Shown: positions 20,979-35,420, counted from the stretch's first letter. The stretch is 64,000 bases of DNA from Pseudomonas versuta (GCF_001294575.1 NZ_CP012676.1:186001-250000), one strand, 5' to 3'. A program made the numbers and translations. The notes: generated by a model from the letters alone, not told the origin.

Positions 20979-22441
20979 TGTCCCTGAGCCTGAACAAGAT
21001 TTTCCCCCACGCCGGCCATGATTTGATGATTCGTGAGCTGACCCTCGACAGCCGCAATGTGCGGGCGGGCGACCTGTTCCTCGCCGTGCCGGGCGGCAAA
21101 CTGGATGGGCGCGAGCATATCGCTGACGCCCTTAAGCGTGGCGCAGCTGCCGTCGCTTATGAAGTGGAGGGCGCGGACGTATTGCCGATCACTGCCGTAC
21201 CGCTGATTCCGGCCAAGGGGCTGGCTGCGCAACTGTCACAAATCGCCGGTCGTTTTTATGGCGACCCGAGCCATCACTTGAACCTGGTCGGCGTCACTGG
21301 CACCAACGGCAAAACCAGCGTTACCCAACTGGTCGCGCAAGCGCTGGACCTGCTGGGGCAGCATTGCGGCATCGTTGGCACCCTGGGGACAGGATTTTAT
21401 GGCGCGCTGCAAAGCGGTCGCCATACCACCCCGGACCCGATTGCCGTGCAAGCCATGTTGGCCGACCTTAAGAAAGCCGGGGCCAAAGCCGTGGCGATGG
21501 AAGTGTCATCCCACGGGCTGGATCAAGGCCGCGTCAGCGCTTTGGCATTTGATGTCGCAGTGCTGACCAACCTGTCCCGCGATCATCTGGATTATCACGG
21601 CACGATGCAGGCTTATGCCGAGGCCAAGGCCAAGCTGTTTGCCTGGTCTGATCTGGGTTGCCGTGTGCTTAACCTTGACGATGACTTCGGTCGCCAGCTG
21701 GCGGCGCAAAAACATGATTCGCGCCTGATCAGTTACAGCCTCGAAGACAGCAGCGCCTACCTTTACTGCCGCGAAGCAACCTTCGACGACGACGGTGTGC
21801 GCGCCACATTGGTCACGCCACAAGGCGAGCACCATTTACGCAGTAGCCTGCTGGGCCGTTTCAACCTGAGCAACGTACTGGCTGCGGTCGGCGCCTTGCT
21901 TGGCCTGGACTACGCGCTGGATGAAATCCTCGCTGTATTGCCGAAACTTGAAGGGCCTGTAGGGCGTATGCAGCGACTGGGTGGCGGTACCAGGCCGCTG
22001 GTGGTGGTTGATTACGCCCACACCCCGGATGCGCTGGAAAAAGTATTGCTCGCTCTGCGCCCGCATGCCAAAGGCCGGCTGCTGTGCCTGTTCGGCTGCG
22101 GCGGCGATCGCGATCGCGGCAAGCGTCCATTAATGGCAGAAGTGGTAGAGCGTTTGGCCGATGGCGTATTGGTCACCGATGACAATCCGCGCAGTGAAGC
22201 GCCCGCGCAAATCTTCGACGACATCCGTGCAGGTTTTGATTCACCTGAACGCATCAATTTTGTCCCAGGGCGTGGCCCTGCCATTGCGCAATTCATTGCT
22301 GGTGCCAGTGCAGACGATGTGATCGTGCTGGCCGGCAAAGGTCACGAGGACTATCAGGAAATCAATGGCGAGCGCCATGACTTCTCTGACCTTGTAGAAG
22401 CCGAAAAAGCCCTGAATGCCTGGGAGGCTGCCCATGCTTAA
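20978..22441 (+). CDS. murE: UDP-MurNAc-tripeptide synthetase (meso-diaminopimelate adding) MurE
   Basis: A Mur ligase of 487 residues with the ATP loop G-T-N-G-K-T-S-V near residue 109 and the family His/Asn blocks in the central domain. The substrate-selecting motif reads D-D-N-P-R near residue 408, which specifies meso-diaminopimelate rather than lysine. It adds the third residue of the stem peptide. It overlaps murF by eight bases. Confidence 0.97.
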
Positions 22442-23801
22442 GCCTCTATTGCTGAGCGAAGTAGCCGATGCGCTGGATGGCCGGCTGGTTTCTGCAGATA
22501 GCCGTTTCAACGGTGTCAGCATCGACAGTCGTGCGATCAGCAAGGGTCAGCTGTTTATCGCCTTGACCGGCCCGCGTTTTGATGGTCACGACTATCTGAA
22601 TGAAGTGGCTGCCAAAGGCGCGGTCGCGGCCCTGGTCGAGCGCGAAGTACCTGAGTCTGCTTTGCCGCAACTGGTGGTCAAGGATGCCCGCGTTGCATTG
22701 GGCCAATTGGGTGCGCTCAATCGTGCCGGTTACAACAAGCCGGTTGCCGCCATCACCGGTTCCAGTGGCAAGACCACCGTTAAAGAAATGCTCGCCTGCA
22801 TCCTGCGTACCCGTGGTCCGGTGCTGGCGACCAAAGGCAACCTGAACAATGACCTGGGCGTGCCGCTGACCCTGCTTGAGCTGACGCAGGAACACACCGC
22901 GGCAGTGATTGAACTGGGTGCTTCGCGTCTGGGTGAAATCGCTTACACCGTCGGCATGACAAAACCCCAGGTTGCCGTGCTCAATAATGCCGGGACCGCC
23001 CACGTTGGCGAGTTCGGCGGGCCGGAAAAAATCGTCGAGGCCAAGGGCGAGATTCTCGAAGGACTCGACGCAGATGGCATTGCCGTCCTCAATCTGGACG
23101 ACAAGGCTTTTGGCATCTGGCAGGCCCGGGCTGCTGGCCGCAAGGTACTCAGTTTCGCCCTGACCAATCCTGACGCAGACTTTTACGCGAGCAATCTGAC
23201 CCGCGATGCGCGCGGTTGCCCTGCGTTCGATTTGCACTGCCCGTTGGGTGTTGCCCACGTTCAACTCAACCTGTTGGGCACGCACAACGTTGCCAACGCT
23301 CTGGCCGGCGCGGCTGCCGCGCATGCCCTGGGCGTCTCGCTGTTTGGCATAACCAGCGGCTTGCAAGCGGTACTGCCGGTCAAAGGTCGTGCGGTGGCTC
23401 AACTGACCGCCGACGGTTTGCGAATTATTGATGACACTTACAACGCAAACCCCACCTCAATGTGCGCTGCCGTTGATATACTCGCCGCCTTTTCCGGCCG
23501 CACCGTCCTGGTGCTCGGAGATATTGGCGAGTTAGGTGAGTGGGCGGAGCAAGGACATCGTGAAGTAGGCGCATATGCCGCCGACAAAGTTTCAGCGCTC
23601 TATGCGGTGGGACCCATGATGGCTCATGCCGTCACTGCATTTGGACACCAGGCTCGTCACTTCGCCAATCAGGCTGACCTGATCAAGGCGCTTCGCGCTG
23701 AGCACGAAACAAACACCACCATTTTGATCAAGGGCTCGCGCAGCGCAGCGATGGAAAACGTCGTTGCGGCTTTGTGCGGTTCCAGCGGGGAGAAACATTA
23801 A
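22434..23801 (+). CDS. murF: UDP-MurNAc-tripeptide D-alanyl-D-alanine ligase MurF
   Basis: A Mur ligase of 455 residues with the ATP loop G-S-S-G-K-T-T-V near residue 109 and the typical C-terminal block D-T-Y-N-A-N-P-x-S-M. It adds D-Ala-D-Ala to complete the pentapeptide. ATG at 22434 lies inside the murE end and starts [10 protein letters not shown], as in relatives; an upstream ATG at 22416 in the same frame lacks this fit. It overlaps mraY by one base (TAATG). Confidence 0.97.
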   Translation: MLKPLLLSEVADALDGRLVSADSRFNGVSIDSRAISKGQLFIALTGPRFDGHDYLNEVAAKGAVAALVEREVPESALPQLVVKDARVALGQLGALNRAGYNKPVAAITGSSGKTTVKEMLACILRTRGPVLATKGNLNNDLGVPLTLLELTQEHTAAVIELGASRLGEIAYTVGMTKPQVAVLNNAGTAHVGEFGGPEKIVEAKGEILEGLDADGIAVLNLDDKAFGIWQARAAGRKVLSFALTNPDADFYASNLTRDARGCPAFDLHCPLGVAHVQLNLLGTHNVANALAGAAAAHALGVSLFGITSGLQAVLPVKGRAVAQLTADGLRIIDDTYNANPTSMCAAVDILAAFSGRTVLVLGDIGELGEWAEQGHREVGAYAADKVSALYAVGPMMAHAVTAFGHQARHFANQADLIKALRAEHETNTTILIKGSRSAAMENVVAALCGSSGEKH

Positions 23802-24883
23802 TGCTGCTGCTTCTAGCGGAGTATCTACAACAGTTCTACAAGGGCTTCGCAGTCTTCCAGTACTTGTCCCTGCGCGGGATTCTCGGGGTACTGACGGCGT
23901 TGACCTTGTCTCTGTGTCTGGGGCCGTGGATGATCCGCACCCTGCAAAACCGTCAGATCGGCCAGTCGGTCCGTAACGATGGTCCGCAATCGCATTTGTC
24001 CAAGTCCGGTACGCCAACCATGGGCGGTGCACTGATTCTGTCGGCGATCACCATCAGCACTTTGCTGTGGGCCGACCTGAGCAACCGCTATGTGTGGGTC
24101 GTGATGATCGTGACCCTGCTGTTCGGGGCTATTGGCTGGGTCGACGACTATCGCAAAGTGATCGAGAAAAACTCGCGTGGCCTTCCGAGCCGCTGGAAGT
24201 ATTTCTGGCAGTCGGTGTTTGGTCTGGGCGCAGCAATCTTTCTTTATATGACGGCACCCAGCGCCGTCGAAACCACGCTGATTCTGCCTATCCTCAAGGA
24301 CGCCAGCATCCCGCTGGGAATCGGCTTTGTGGTGCTGACCTACTTTGTAATCGTGGGTTCGAGCAACGCAGTCAACCTGACTGACGGCCTGGACGGCCTG
24401 GCGATCATGCCGACCGTTATGGTCGGTGGAGCCCTTGGCATCTTCTGCTACCTGTCGGGGAACGTGAAGTTTGCCGACTACCTGTTGATCCCGTATGTCC
24501 CGGGCGCGGGTGAACTGATTGTGTTCTGCGGCGCGCTGATCGGTGCCGGTCTCGGATTCCTGTGGTTCAACACATACCCCGCACAAGTCTTCATGGGCGA
24601 TGTCGGCGCACTGGCTCTGGGCGCAGCCCTGGGCACCATCGCGGTCATCGTGCGTCAGGAAATCGTGCTGTTCATCATGGGCGGTGTGTTCGTGATGGAA
24701 ACCCTGTCCGTGGTGATCCAGGTAGCGTCCTTCAAGTTGACCGGCAAGCGGGTATTCCGCATGGCGCCGATCCATCACCACTTTGAACTCAAGGGCTGGC
24801 CCGAGCCGCGTGTGATTGTCCGTTTCTGGATCATCACCGTGATTCTGGTTCTGGTCGGCCTTGCCACGCTGAAGCTGAGGTAG
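23801..24883 (+). CDS. mraY: Phospho-MurNAc-pentapeptide transferase MraY
   Basis: An integral membrane enzyme of 360 residues with about ten spans. The signatures K-x-G-T-P-T-M-G-G, F-x-D-D-Y-R-K and [10 protein letters not shown] carry the catalytic Asp residues, and [12 protein letters not shown] is the conserved late loop. It makes lipid I on undecaprenyl phosphate. ATG at 23801 overlaps the murF stop and follows GGGGAG. Confidence 0.98.
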   Translation: MLLLLAEYLQQFYKGFAVFQYLSLRGILGVLTALTLSLCLGPWMIRTLQNRQIGQSVRNDGPQSHLSKSGTPTMGGALILSAITISTLLWADLSNRYVWVVMIVTLLFGAIGWVDDYRKVIEKNSRGLPSRWKYFWQSVFGLGAAIFLYMTAPSAVETTLILPILKDASIPLGIGFVVLTYFVIVGSSNAVNLTDGLDGLAIMPTVMVGGALGIFCYLSGNVKFADYLLIPYVPGAGELIVFCGALIGAGLGFLWFNTYPAQVFMGDVGALALGAALGTIAVIVRQEIVLFIMGGVFVMETLSVVIQVASFKLTGKRVFRMAPIHHHFELKGWPEPRVIVRFWIITVILVLVGLATLKLR

Positions 24884-24888
24884 AACCT

Positions 24889-26235
24889 GTGTCTCTGATC
24901 GCTTCTGACCACTTCCGCATCGTTGTCGGCCTCGGCAAGAGCGGCATGTCCCTGGTGCGCTTTCTGGCGCAACGGGGCGTGTCTTTTGCCGTGGCGGATA
25001 CGCGGGAAAATCCACCGGAGATGGCCACGCTGCGCCGTGACTATCCGCACGTGGAAGTGCGTTGTGGCGAACTGGATGTCGAATTCCTGTGCCGTGCCGA
25101 TGAGCTCTACGTGAGCCCCGGCCTGGCATTGGCGACTCCGGCCCTGCAGGCCGCGGCTGCCCGTGGCGTGAAGCTGTCGGGTGACATCGAGCTGTTCGCG
25201 CGTAACGCGAAGGCACCTATCGTGGCAATCAGTGGTTCCAACGCCAAAAGCACCGTGACCACGCTGGTCGGTGAAATGGCTGCAGCTGCCGGCAAGCGGG
25301 TCGCCGTCGGCGGTAACCTTGGCACGCCGGCGCTGGATCTGCTGAGCGATGACATTGAGCTGTACGTAATGGAACTGTCGAGCTTCCAGCTGGAAACCAC
25401 CGACCAGTTGGGTGCCGAAGTGGCCACTGTGCTGAATGTCAGCGAAGACCACATGGACCGCTACAGCGGCCTGCCTGCCTACCACCTGGCCAAACACCGG
25501 ATCTTTCGCGGTGCCCGGCAGGTTGTGGTCAACCGCCAGGACGCGCTGACCCGTCCATTGATGAGCGAAGGGCTGCCGTGCTGGACGTTCGGTCTGGGCG
25601 TGCCCGACTTCAAGGCCTTCGGCCTGCGTGAAGAAAACGGCGAAAAATACCTCGCCTTCGAATTTCAAAACCTGATGGCGGTCCGCGAGCTGAAAGTACG
25701 TGGTGCCCACAATCAGGCCAATGCCCTGGCAGCACTGGCGCTGGGGCATGCTGTGGGCCTGCCGTTCGACGCCATGTTGAGCAGCCTGCGCAGCTTCACC
25801 GGCCTTGAGCATCGCTGCCAGTGGGTGCGCGAACTCGATGGTGTGAGCTACTACAACGACTCCAAGGCCACCAACGTGGGCGCCGCATTGGCTGCCATCG
25901 AAGGCCTGGGAGCGGACATGGACGGCAAGCTGGTCTTGATCGCTGGCGGTGATGGCAAGGGCGCTGACTTCAGCGGCCTGCGTGACTCTGTGGCCAGATA
26001 TTGCCGCGCAGTGGTCCTGATAGGCCGTGATGCAGGCCTGATCGCGGATGCCCTGGGCGATGCCGTGCCGCAGGTGCGTGTCGGCTCGCTGGACGAGGCC
26101 ATTGCGCGCAGCCGTTCGTTGGCACACTCCGGTGACGCAGTATTGCTGTCCCCGGCCTGCGCCAGTTTCGACATGTTCAAAAATTACGAAGAGCGTGGCC
26201 ATCTGTTTGCGCGTGCAGTGGAGGCCCTGACATGA
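24889..26235 (+). CDS. murD: UDP-MurNAc-L-alanine:D-glutamate ligase MurD
   Basis: A Mur ligase of 448 residues that adds D-Glu as second stem-peptide residue. The N-terminal Rossmann-type UDP site reads V-V-G-L-G-K-S-G-M-S. The ATP loop is G-S-N-A-K-S-T-V-T, with Ala where E. coli has Gly; I recall the same form in other Pseudomonas MurD proteins. GTG at 24889 is the start, five bases after the mraY stop. The end overlaps ftsW by four bases. Confidence 0.96.
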   Translation: MSLIASDHFRIVVGLGKSGMSLVRFLAQRGVSFAVADTRENPPEMATLRRDYPHVEVRCGELDVEFLCRADELYVSPGLALATPALQAAAARGVKLSGDIELFARNAKAPIVAISGSNAKSTVTTLVGEMAAAAGKRVAVGGNLGTPALDLLSDDIELYVMELSSFQLETTDQLGAEVATVLNVSEDHMDRYSGLPAYHLAKHRIFRGARQVVVNRQDALTRPLMSEGLPCWTFGLGVPDFKAFGLREENGEKYLAFEFQNLMAVRELKVRGAHNQANALAALALGHAVGLPFDAMLSSLRSFTGLEHRCQWVRELDGVSYYNDSKATNVGAALAAIEGLGADMDGKLVLIAGGDGKGADFSGLRDSVARYCRAVVLIGRDAGLIADALGDAVPQVRVGSLDEAIARSRSLAHSGDAVLLSPACASFDMFKNYEERGHLFARAVEALT

Positions 26236-27446
26236 TCTTCGGCATTCTCAAACCCTATCCTTCGCCGCTGATCACGGGCCGCGGCGTTGACCTGGACTTC
26301 GCGTTTCTCGCCGGTTGCCTGGCGTTGCTCGGTCTTGGTCTGGTGATGATTACCTCGGCATCGTCAGAAGTTGCCGCCTTGCAGTCGGGTAACTCCCTGT
26401 ACCACATGATCCGCCATCTGTTTTACATCGCGCTCGGTCTGGGCGCGTGCGTGCTGACCATGATGGTGCCGATTGCGACCTGGCAGCGAATGGGCTGGAT
26501 GTTGCTCATTGGTGCGTTCGGCTTGCTGGTGATGGTGTTGCTGCCGGGCATTGGCCGTGAGGTAAACGGTTCGATGCGCTGGATCGGTTTCAGCTTCTTT
26601 AACGTACAGCCCTCTGAAGTTGCCAAGGTGTTCGTGGTGATCTACCTGGCCGGTTATCTGGTCCGTCAGCAGAAAGAAGTCCGTGAAAGCTGGATGGGCT
26701 TCTTCAAGCCTTTCATCGTGTTGCTGCCGATGGCCGGTCTGTTGCTGATGGAGCCTGACTTCGGGGCCACCGTCGTAATGATGGGCGCAGCGGCGGCGAT
26801 GTTGTTCCTGGGCGGTGTCGGCCTGTTCCGCTTTGCGCTGATGGTGGCATTGGCGGTCGGTGCGGTATTCGTGCTGGTCCAGGCGCAGCCTTATCGTATG
26901 GCGCGATTGATCACCTTTACCGACCCGTGGTCCGACCAGTTCGGCTCCGGTTACCAGCTGACTCAGGCCCTGATCGCGTTCGGTCGCGGCGAGTGGTTCG
27001 GGGTCGGTCTGGGCAACAGCGTACAGAAGCAGTTTTACCTGCCGGAAGCCCACACCGACTTTGTGTTCTCGGTACTGGCTGAAGAGCTGGGTGTGGTCGG
27101 CTCCTTGCTGACCGTGGCCCTGTTTGTATTCGTCTGCGTACGCGGCATGTACATCGGCCTGTGGGCCGAGCGGGCCAAGCAATATTTTGCGGCCTACATG
27201 GCATACGGCTTGTCGTTCCTGTGGATCGGTCAGTTCCTGATCAACATCGGGGTAAACGTCGGTTTGCTGCCAACCAAAGGTCTGACCTTGCCATTCCTCA
27301 GCTATGGCGGCAGTTCGCTGGTTATTTGCTGCGTGTGCATGGGCTTGTTGCTGCGGATCGAGTGGGAGAGTCGAACCCATCTGGGCAGCGAAGAGACCGA
27401 TTTCAAAGAAAGTGACTTCGCAGAGGAGCCGAACCATGGGCGCTAA
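26232..27446 (+). CDS. ftsW: Septal peptidoglycan glycosyltransferase FtsW (SEDS family)
   Basis: A protein of 404 residues with ten membrane spans. The signature N-x-G-V-N-x-G-L-L-P-T-K-G-L-T-L-P-F-L-S-Y-G-G-S near residue 345 is the FtsW/RodA/SpoVE pattern, and the catalytic Asp loop includes A-H-T-D-F-V-F-S-V-L-A-E-E. It polymerises lipid II at the septum with FtsI. The start overlaps the murD stop and the end overlaps murG by 11 bases. Confidence 0.96.
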   Translation: MIFGILKPYPSPLITGRGVDLDFAFLAGCLALLGLGLVMITSASSEVAALQSGNSLYHMIRHLFYIALGLGACVLTMMVPIATWQRMGWMLLIGAFGLLVMVLLPGIGREVNGSMRWIGFSFFNVQPSEVAKVFVVIYLAGYLVRQQKEVRESWMGFFKPFIVLLPMAGLLLMEPDFGATVVMMGAAAAMLFLGGVGLFRFALMVALAVGAVFVLVQAQPYRMARLITFTDPWSDQFGSGYQLTQALIAFGRGEWFGVGLGNSVQKQFYLPEAHTDFVFSVLAEELGVVGSLLTVALFVFVCVRGMYIGLWAERAKQYFAAYMAYGLSFLWIGQFLINIGVNVGLLPTKGLTLPFLSYGGSSLVICCVCMGLLLRIEWESRTHLGSEETDFKESDFAEEPNHGR

Positions 27447-28498
27447 TGTGCTGATCATGGCAGGCGGCACCGGCGGGCATGTGTTCCCTGCTTTGGCCTG
27501 TGCGCGAGAATTCGAAGCCCGCGGCTACACCGTGCACTGGCTTGGAACCCCGCGTGGCATCGAGAACGAGCTGGTAGAGCCGGCAGGTTTTACCCTGCAC
27601 CGGATCAACGTGGCGGGCCTGCGTGGCAAGAGCAAACTGTCGCTGTTCAAGGCCCCGTTTGTGTTGCTCAAGGCGATGTTCCAGGCGCGAAAAATCATTC
27701 GTCAGCTCAAGCCGGTCTGCGTGCTCGGGTTTGGTGGTTATGTGACCGGCCCGGGTGGCCTAGCCGCCCGGACCTGCGGTGTGCCGGTGATCATTCACGA
27801 GCAGAACGCCGTGGCCGGTACCGCCAACCGTTTGCTGGTGCCGATGTCGAGCCGTGTGTGCGAAGCCTTCCCAGAAACGTTTGCGGCATCGGACAAGCTG
27901 CGCAGTACCGGCAACCCGGTCCGCCCTGAATTGTTCACCCTGGCGCCACGTGCTGCACTCGAAGGCCGCAAGGCGCGCCTGTTGGTGCTGGGCGGTAGCC
28001 TGGGGGCCGAGCCATTGAACAAGTTGTTGCCTGAAGCACTGGCCAAAGTACCGGCCCAGGTGCGTCCTGAAGTGTTTCATCAGGCCGGCAAACAGCACGA
28101 TCAGATTACCGCCGAGCGCTATGAAGCGGCCGGTGTAGAGGCTCAAGTGCAGCCTTTTATCAAAGACATGGCCCAAGCCTATGGCTGGGCCGACATGGTG
28201 GTTTGTCGCGCAGGCGCGCTGACCGTCAGTGAACTGGCTGCGGCCGGTCTGCCATCGCTGCTGGTGCCTTTGCCCCACGCGATTGATGACCATCAGAGCC
28301 GTAATGCCGACTTTTTGGCTCGCGAGGGTGCTGCCTTCCTGATGCCGCAAGCGACAACTGGCGCAGCCGAACTGGCTGCACGCCTGACAGAGGTTTTGAT
28401 GCAACCGGAACGACTGAACAGCATGGCGACCAACGCTCGCCGCCTGGCCAAACCTGATGCAACCCGCAACGTCGTAGATATCTGCCTGGAGGTGGCCA

Positions 28499-28506
<8 letters not shown>
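27436..28506 (+). CDS. murG: Lipid II synthase MurG (UDP-GlcNAc transferase)
   Basis: A GT-B glycosyltransferase of 356 residues. The N-terminal lipid-binding loops [12 protein letters not shown] and [11 protein letters not shown] and the nucleotide-sugar loop L-G-G-S-L-G-A are visible. It converts lipid I to lipid II at the inner leaflet. ATG at 27436 is supported by AGGAG and by the family N-terminus; the frame is open 44 codons further inside ftsW but that is read-through of another gene. Confidence 0.97.
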
Positions 28507-30912
<2,406 letters not shown>

Positions 30913-30916
30913 AAAC

Positions 30917-31783
30917 ATGCAAGGCGCATCGCTTCGTCATCAGCAACCCGCTCCCGGCCGCAAGCCGGTACCTCGGGGTGCCAGCCGGATGGTGGCTAAA
31001 GAGCCGATGTCAGTGCGCCTGCCAAAAGCCAATTTTGGCTTCTTGAAAGCATTATTCTGGCCCGTGTTGCTGGTGGTGCTGGGGTATGGCACCTACGAAG
31101 GCGCGCAGCGCTTAATGCCGTACGCCGACCGGCCGATTACCAACATCAACGTGCAGGGTGATCTGACCTATATCAGCCAGCAGGCCGTACAGCAGCGCAT
31201 CGCCCCTTATGTTGCGGCGAGCTTCTTCACGGTCGATCTGGAAGGCATGCGGACCGAGCTTGAACAGATGCCCTGGATTGCCCATGCCGAGGTCCGTCGC
31301 GTCTGGCCGGACCAGGTGGTGATCCGGCTCGAAGAGCAGTTGCCGGTAGCCCGCTGGGGTGATGAAGCGCTGTTGAACAACCAGGGCCAGGCATTCACCC
31401 CGCGTGAGCTGGCCAATTACGAACACTTGCCGCAGCTGTTCGGCCCACAACGGGCTCAGCAGCAAGTGATGCAGCAGTATCAGGTGTTGAGCCAGATGTT
31501 GCGTCCGATGGGCTTCTCCATTGCCCGGCTGGAATTGCGTGAACGCGGTAGCTGGTTCCTGACCACCGGAGCCGGCAGTGCAGGGCCCGGGATCGAGTTG
31601 CTGTTGGGGCGCGATCACCTGGTAGAAAAAATGCGTCGCTTCATAGCCATCTATGAAAAAACGCTGAAAGAACAGATTACAAACATAGCGCGCATTGATT
31701 TGCGTTATGCCAACGGATTGGCCGTCGGCTGGCGGGAACCTGTGGCACCGACGATAGCCCAACCCGCTGTCGCGAAGAATTAA
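30917..31783 (+). CDS. ftsQ: Cell division protein FtsQ
   Basis: A protein of 288 residues with a cytoplasmic tail, one membrane segment (about 45-62), a POTRA domain (from [14 protein letters not shown]) and the FtsQ beta domain. It bridges FtsA-side components with FtsB and FtsL. ATG at 30917 follows a stop just four bases before; a longer frame starting at 30842 lies inside ddlB and is not favoured. ftsA begins 15 bases after the stop. Confidence 0.94.
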   Translation: MQGASLRHQQPAPGRKPVPRGASRMVAKEPMSVRLPKANFGFLKALFWPVLLVVLGYGTYEGAQRLMPYADRPITNINVQGDLTYISQQAVQQRIAPYVAASFFTVDLEGMRTELEQMPWIAHAEVRRVWPDQVVIRLEEQLPVARWGDEALLNNQGQAFTPRELANYEHLPQLFGPQRAQQQVMQQYQVLSQMLRPMGFSIARLELRERGSWFLTTGAGSAGPGIELLLGRDHLVEKMRRFIAIYEKTLKEQITNIARIDLRYANGLAVGWREPVAPTIAQPAVAKN

Positions 31784-31798
31784 GAAGAGGCAGGACCC

Positions 31799-33058
31799 AT
31801 GGCAAACGTGCAAAGCGGAAAAATGATCGTCGGTCTCGATATCGGCACCTCCAAGGTGGTGGCGCTGGTGGGCGAGGTCGGTGAAGACGGCACGATCGAA
31901 ATCGTCGGTATTGGCACGCATCCGTCCCGTGGCCTGAAGAAAGGTGTGGTGGTGAACATCGAGTCCACCGTGCAATCGATCCAGCGCGCCATTGAAGAAG
32001 CGCAGCTGATGGCCGGTTGCCGGATTCACTCGGCGTTCGTCGGTGTGGCCGGCAATCACATCCGCAGTCTGAACTCCCACGGCATCGTGGCGATTCGGGA
32101 TCGTGAAGTCAGCTCCGCCGACCTTGAGCGCGTCCTTGACGCTGCCCAGGCTGTTGCGATTCCGGCAGACCAGCGCGTGCTGCACACCTTGCCCCAGGAC
32201 TACGTGATCGATAACCAGGAAGGCGTTCGTGAGCCACTGGGGATGTCGGGCGTACGTCTGGAAGCCAAGGTGCACGTAGTCACCTGCGCGGTGAATGCAG
32301 CACAGAACATCGAGAAATGCGTGCGCCGCTGTGGCCTTGAGGTGGACGACATCATCCTCGAGCAGCTGGCGTCGGCTTACTCGGTGCTGACCGACGACGA
32401 AAAAGAACTGGGCGTGTGCCTGGTCGACATCGGTGGCGGTACTACCGATATCGCGATCTTCACCGAAGGCGCCATTCGTCATACGGCCGTGATCCCGATT
32501 GCGGGCGACCAGGTGACCAACGACATCGCGATGGCGTTGCGCACACCTACCCAGTACGCCGAAGAAATCAAGATCCGTTACGCCTGCGCCCTGGCCAAAC
32601 TGGCCGGTGCCGGCGAAACCATCAAAGTCCCGAGCGTTGGCGATCGTCCACCGCGCGAACTGTCCCGTCAGGCCCTGGCCGAAGTGGTCGAGCCGCGTTA
32701 CGACGAGCTGTTCACCCTGATTCAGGCCGAGTTGCGTCGCAGCGGCTACGAAGACCTGATCCCGGCTGGCATCGTGTTGACCGGCGGTACTTCGAAAATG
32801 GAAGGCGCGGTCGAGCTGGCCGAAGAGATCTTCCATATGCCGGTTCGTCTGGGCGTACCGCACAGCTTCAAGGGCTTGTCCGATGTTGTGCGCAATCCGA
32901 TTTACTCCACCGCTGTGGGCTTGTTGCTGTACGGGCTGCAAAAGCAGTCAGACGGCATCTCCATGTCGGGTATCAGCAACCGCGACAACTACAGCAGTGA
33001 TGAACAAAAAGCCCCTGTGCTTGAGCGCCTGAAGCGCTGGGTCCAGGGCAACTTTTAA
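31799..33058 (+). CDS. ftsA: Cell division protein FtsA
   Basis: An actin-fold ATPase of 419 residues that tethers FtsZ to the membrane. The phosphate-1 motif G-L-D-I-G-T-S-K-V, the phosphate-2 motif D-I-G-G-G-T-T-D-I-A and the adenosine motif T-G-G-T-S-K-M-E are seen. The last residues (L-E-R-L-K-R-W-V-Q-G-N-F) form the amphipathic membrane-targeting helix. A 71-base A-rich gap separates it from ftsZ. Confidence 0.97.
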   Translation: MANVQSGKMIVGLDIGTSKVVALVGEVGEDGTIEIVGIGTHPSRGLKKGVVVNIESTVQSIQRAIEEAQLMAGCRIHSAFVGVAGNHIRSLNSHGIVAIRDREVSSADLERVLDAAQAVAIPADQRVLHTLPQDYVIDNQEGVREPLGMSGVRLEAKVHVVTCAVNAAQNIEKCVRRCGLEVDDIILEQLASAYSVLTDDEKELGVCLVDIGGGTTDIAIFTEGAIRHTAVIPIAGDQVTNDIAMALRTPTQYAEEIKIRYACALAKLAGAGETIKVPSVGDRPPRELSRQALAEVVEPRYDELFTLIQAELRRSGYEDLIPAGIVLTGGTSKMEGAVELAEEIFHMPVRLGVPHSFKGLSDVVRNPIYSTAVGLLLYGLQKQSDGISMSGISNRDNYSSDEQKAPVLERLKRWVQGNF

Positions 33059-33129
33059 AGCTTGAGCAGTAAAAGATTCAAAGCAGTAGAAGTAGGCGAA
33101 AAAACTAGAGAAATGAAAGGAGAGGGAAA

Positions 33130-34344
33130 ATGTTCGAACTCGTAGACAACATCCCGCAAAGCCCGGTAATCAAGGTTATCGGTGTTGGTGGTGGCGGTGG
33201 CAATGCTGTTAATCATATGGTTAAGAGCAACATCGAAGGCGTGGAATTCATCTGCGCCAACACTGACGCGCAAGCGCTGAAAAGCATCGGCGCCCGTACC
33301 ATCCTGCAATTGGGCACCGGTGTGACCAAAGGCCTGGGTGCGGGTGCAAATCCTGAGGTCGGCCGTCAGGCCGCTCTGGAAGACCGAGAGCGCATCGCTG
33401 AAGTGCTGCAGGGCACCAATATGGTGTTCATCACCACGGGCATGGGCGGTGGTACCGGTACCGGTGCTGCGCCGATCATTGCCGAAGTGGCCAAGGAAAT
33501 GGGGATCCTCACCGTTGCGGTGGTGACTCGTCCATTCCCGTTTGAAGGTCGCAAGCGCATGCAGATTGCTGACGAAGGTATTCGTCTGCTGTCCGAAAGC
33601 GTCGATTCGTTGATTACGATTCCGAACGAAAAACTGCTGACCATCCTGGGCAAGGACGCCAGCCTGCTGTCGGCTTTCGCCAAGGCCGATGACGTATTGG
33701 CCGGTGCCGTCCGCGGTATCTCCGACATCATCAAGCGTCCGGGCATGATCAACGTCGACTTTGCCGACGTACGTACCGTGATGAGCGAAATGGGCATGGC
33801 GATGATGGGCACTGGCTGCGCCAGCGGTCCGAACCGTGCACGTGAAGCAACGGAAGCGGCGATCCGCAACCCGTTGCTCGAAGACGTGAACCTGGAAGGC
33901 GCACGCGGCATCCTGGTGAACATCACCGCCGGTCCTGACCTGTCTCTGGGTGAGTACTCCGACGTGGGTAGCATCATCGAAGCCTTTGCTTCCGAGCACG
34001 CCATGGTCAAGGTTGGTACGGTTATCGATCCGGACATGCGCGACGAGCTGCATGTGACCGTGGTTGCGACCGGTCTGGGCGCTAAAATCGAGAAGCCGGT
34101 CAAGGTTATCGACAACAGTGTTCAAGCCTCTTACGCAGCCTCTTCGGCACACACGGCGTCTGCTCGTCAGGAAGCCCGTACCGAGCGTCAGGAGCAGCCA
34201 GCGGTGAACTACCGTGACCTGGATCGTCCTACTGTAATGCGTAATCAGGCCCAGCAAGGCGCGACTACTGCTGCCAAGCTCAACCCACAAGACGATTTGG
34301 ATTACCTGGACATCCCGGCTTTCCTGCGTCGACAGGCTGATTAA
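33130..34344 (+). CDS. ftsZ: Cell division protein FtsZ
   Basis: A tubulin-like GTPase of 404 residues. The GTP loop G-M-G-G-G-T-G-T-G-A-A is at 104-114 and the T7 catalytic loop N-V-D-F-A-D-V near 210. After an unstructured linker the C-terminal peptide L-D-I-P-A-F-L-R-R-Q-A-D ends the protein, the docking site for FtsA and ZipA. A strong AAAGGAGAGG site precedes the ATG. Confidence 0.98.
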   Translation: MFELVDNIPQSPVIKVIGVGGGGGNAVNHMVKSNIEGVEFICANTDAQALKSIGARTILQLGTGVTKGLGAGANPEVGRQAALEDRERIAEVLQGTNMVFITTGMGGGTGTGAAPIIAEVAKEMGILTVAVVTRPFPFEGRKRMQIADEGIRLLSESVDSLITIPNEKLLTILGKDASLLSAFAKADDVLAGAVRGISDIIKRPGMINVDFADVRTVMSEMGMAMMGTGCASGPNRAREATEAAIRNPLLEDVNLEGARGILVNITAGPDLSLGEYSDVGSIIEAFASEHAMVKVGTVIDPDMRDELHVTVVATGLGAKIEKPVKVIDNSVQASYAASSAHTASARQEARTERQEQPAVNYRDLDRPTVMRNQAQQGATTAAKLNPQDDLDYLDIPAFLRRQAD

Positions 34345-34396
34345 TGAAATCAATCAGGGGGATTAAGGTGATTGGTATTCAGCAAAGGTTCGGTCT

Positions 34397-34404
34397 GCTA
34401 TTAT
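34397..34404 (+). promoter_or_regulatory. Possible lpxC promoter, extended -10
   Basis: TGCTATTAT (TGn followed by TATTAT) lies about 50 bases before the lpxC start in the 112-base gap after ftsZ. No well-spaced -35 is evident (TTGGTA at 34372 is too far), as expected for extended -10 promoters. Independent transcription of lpxC is known in other bacteria. Confidence 0.4.
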
Positions 34405-34420
34405 CGCCAGCCTTTGTTGA

Positions 34421-35368
<948 letters not shown>

Positions 35369-35393
35369 GTAAAACTTCTTTCTCTAGTTTTTG

Positions 35394-35420
35394 AAGGCCA
35401 CCCTCGGGTGGCTTTTTTTT
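35394..35420 (+). terminator. Terminator after lpxC
   Basis: AGGCCACCC, TCG and GGGTGGC(TTTTTTTT) form a hairpin with a long T run, ending the dcw cluster 50 bases past lpxC. Confidence 0.85.

Noticed and set aside
24775..26202. Open frame of about 475 codons on the minus strand
   Set aside because: Antisense to murD, no recognisable motif.
31112..32941. Open frame of about 609 codons on the minus strand
   Set aside because: Antisense to ftsQ and ftsA; the open frame follows from codon bias of the sense strand.
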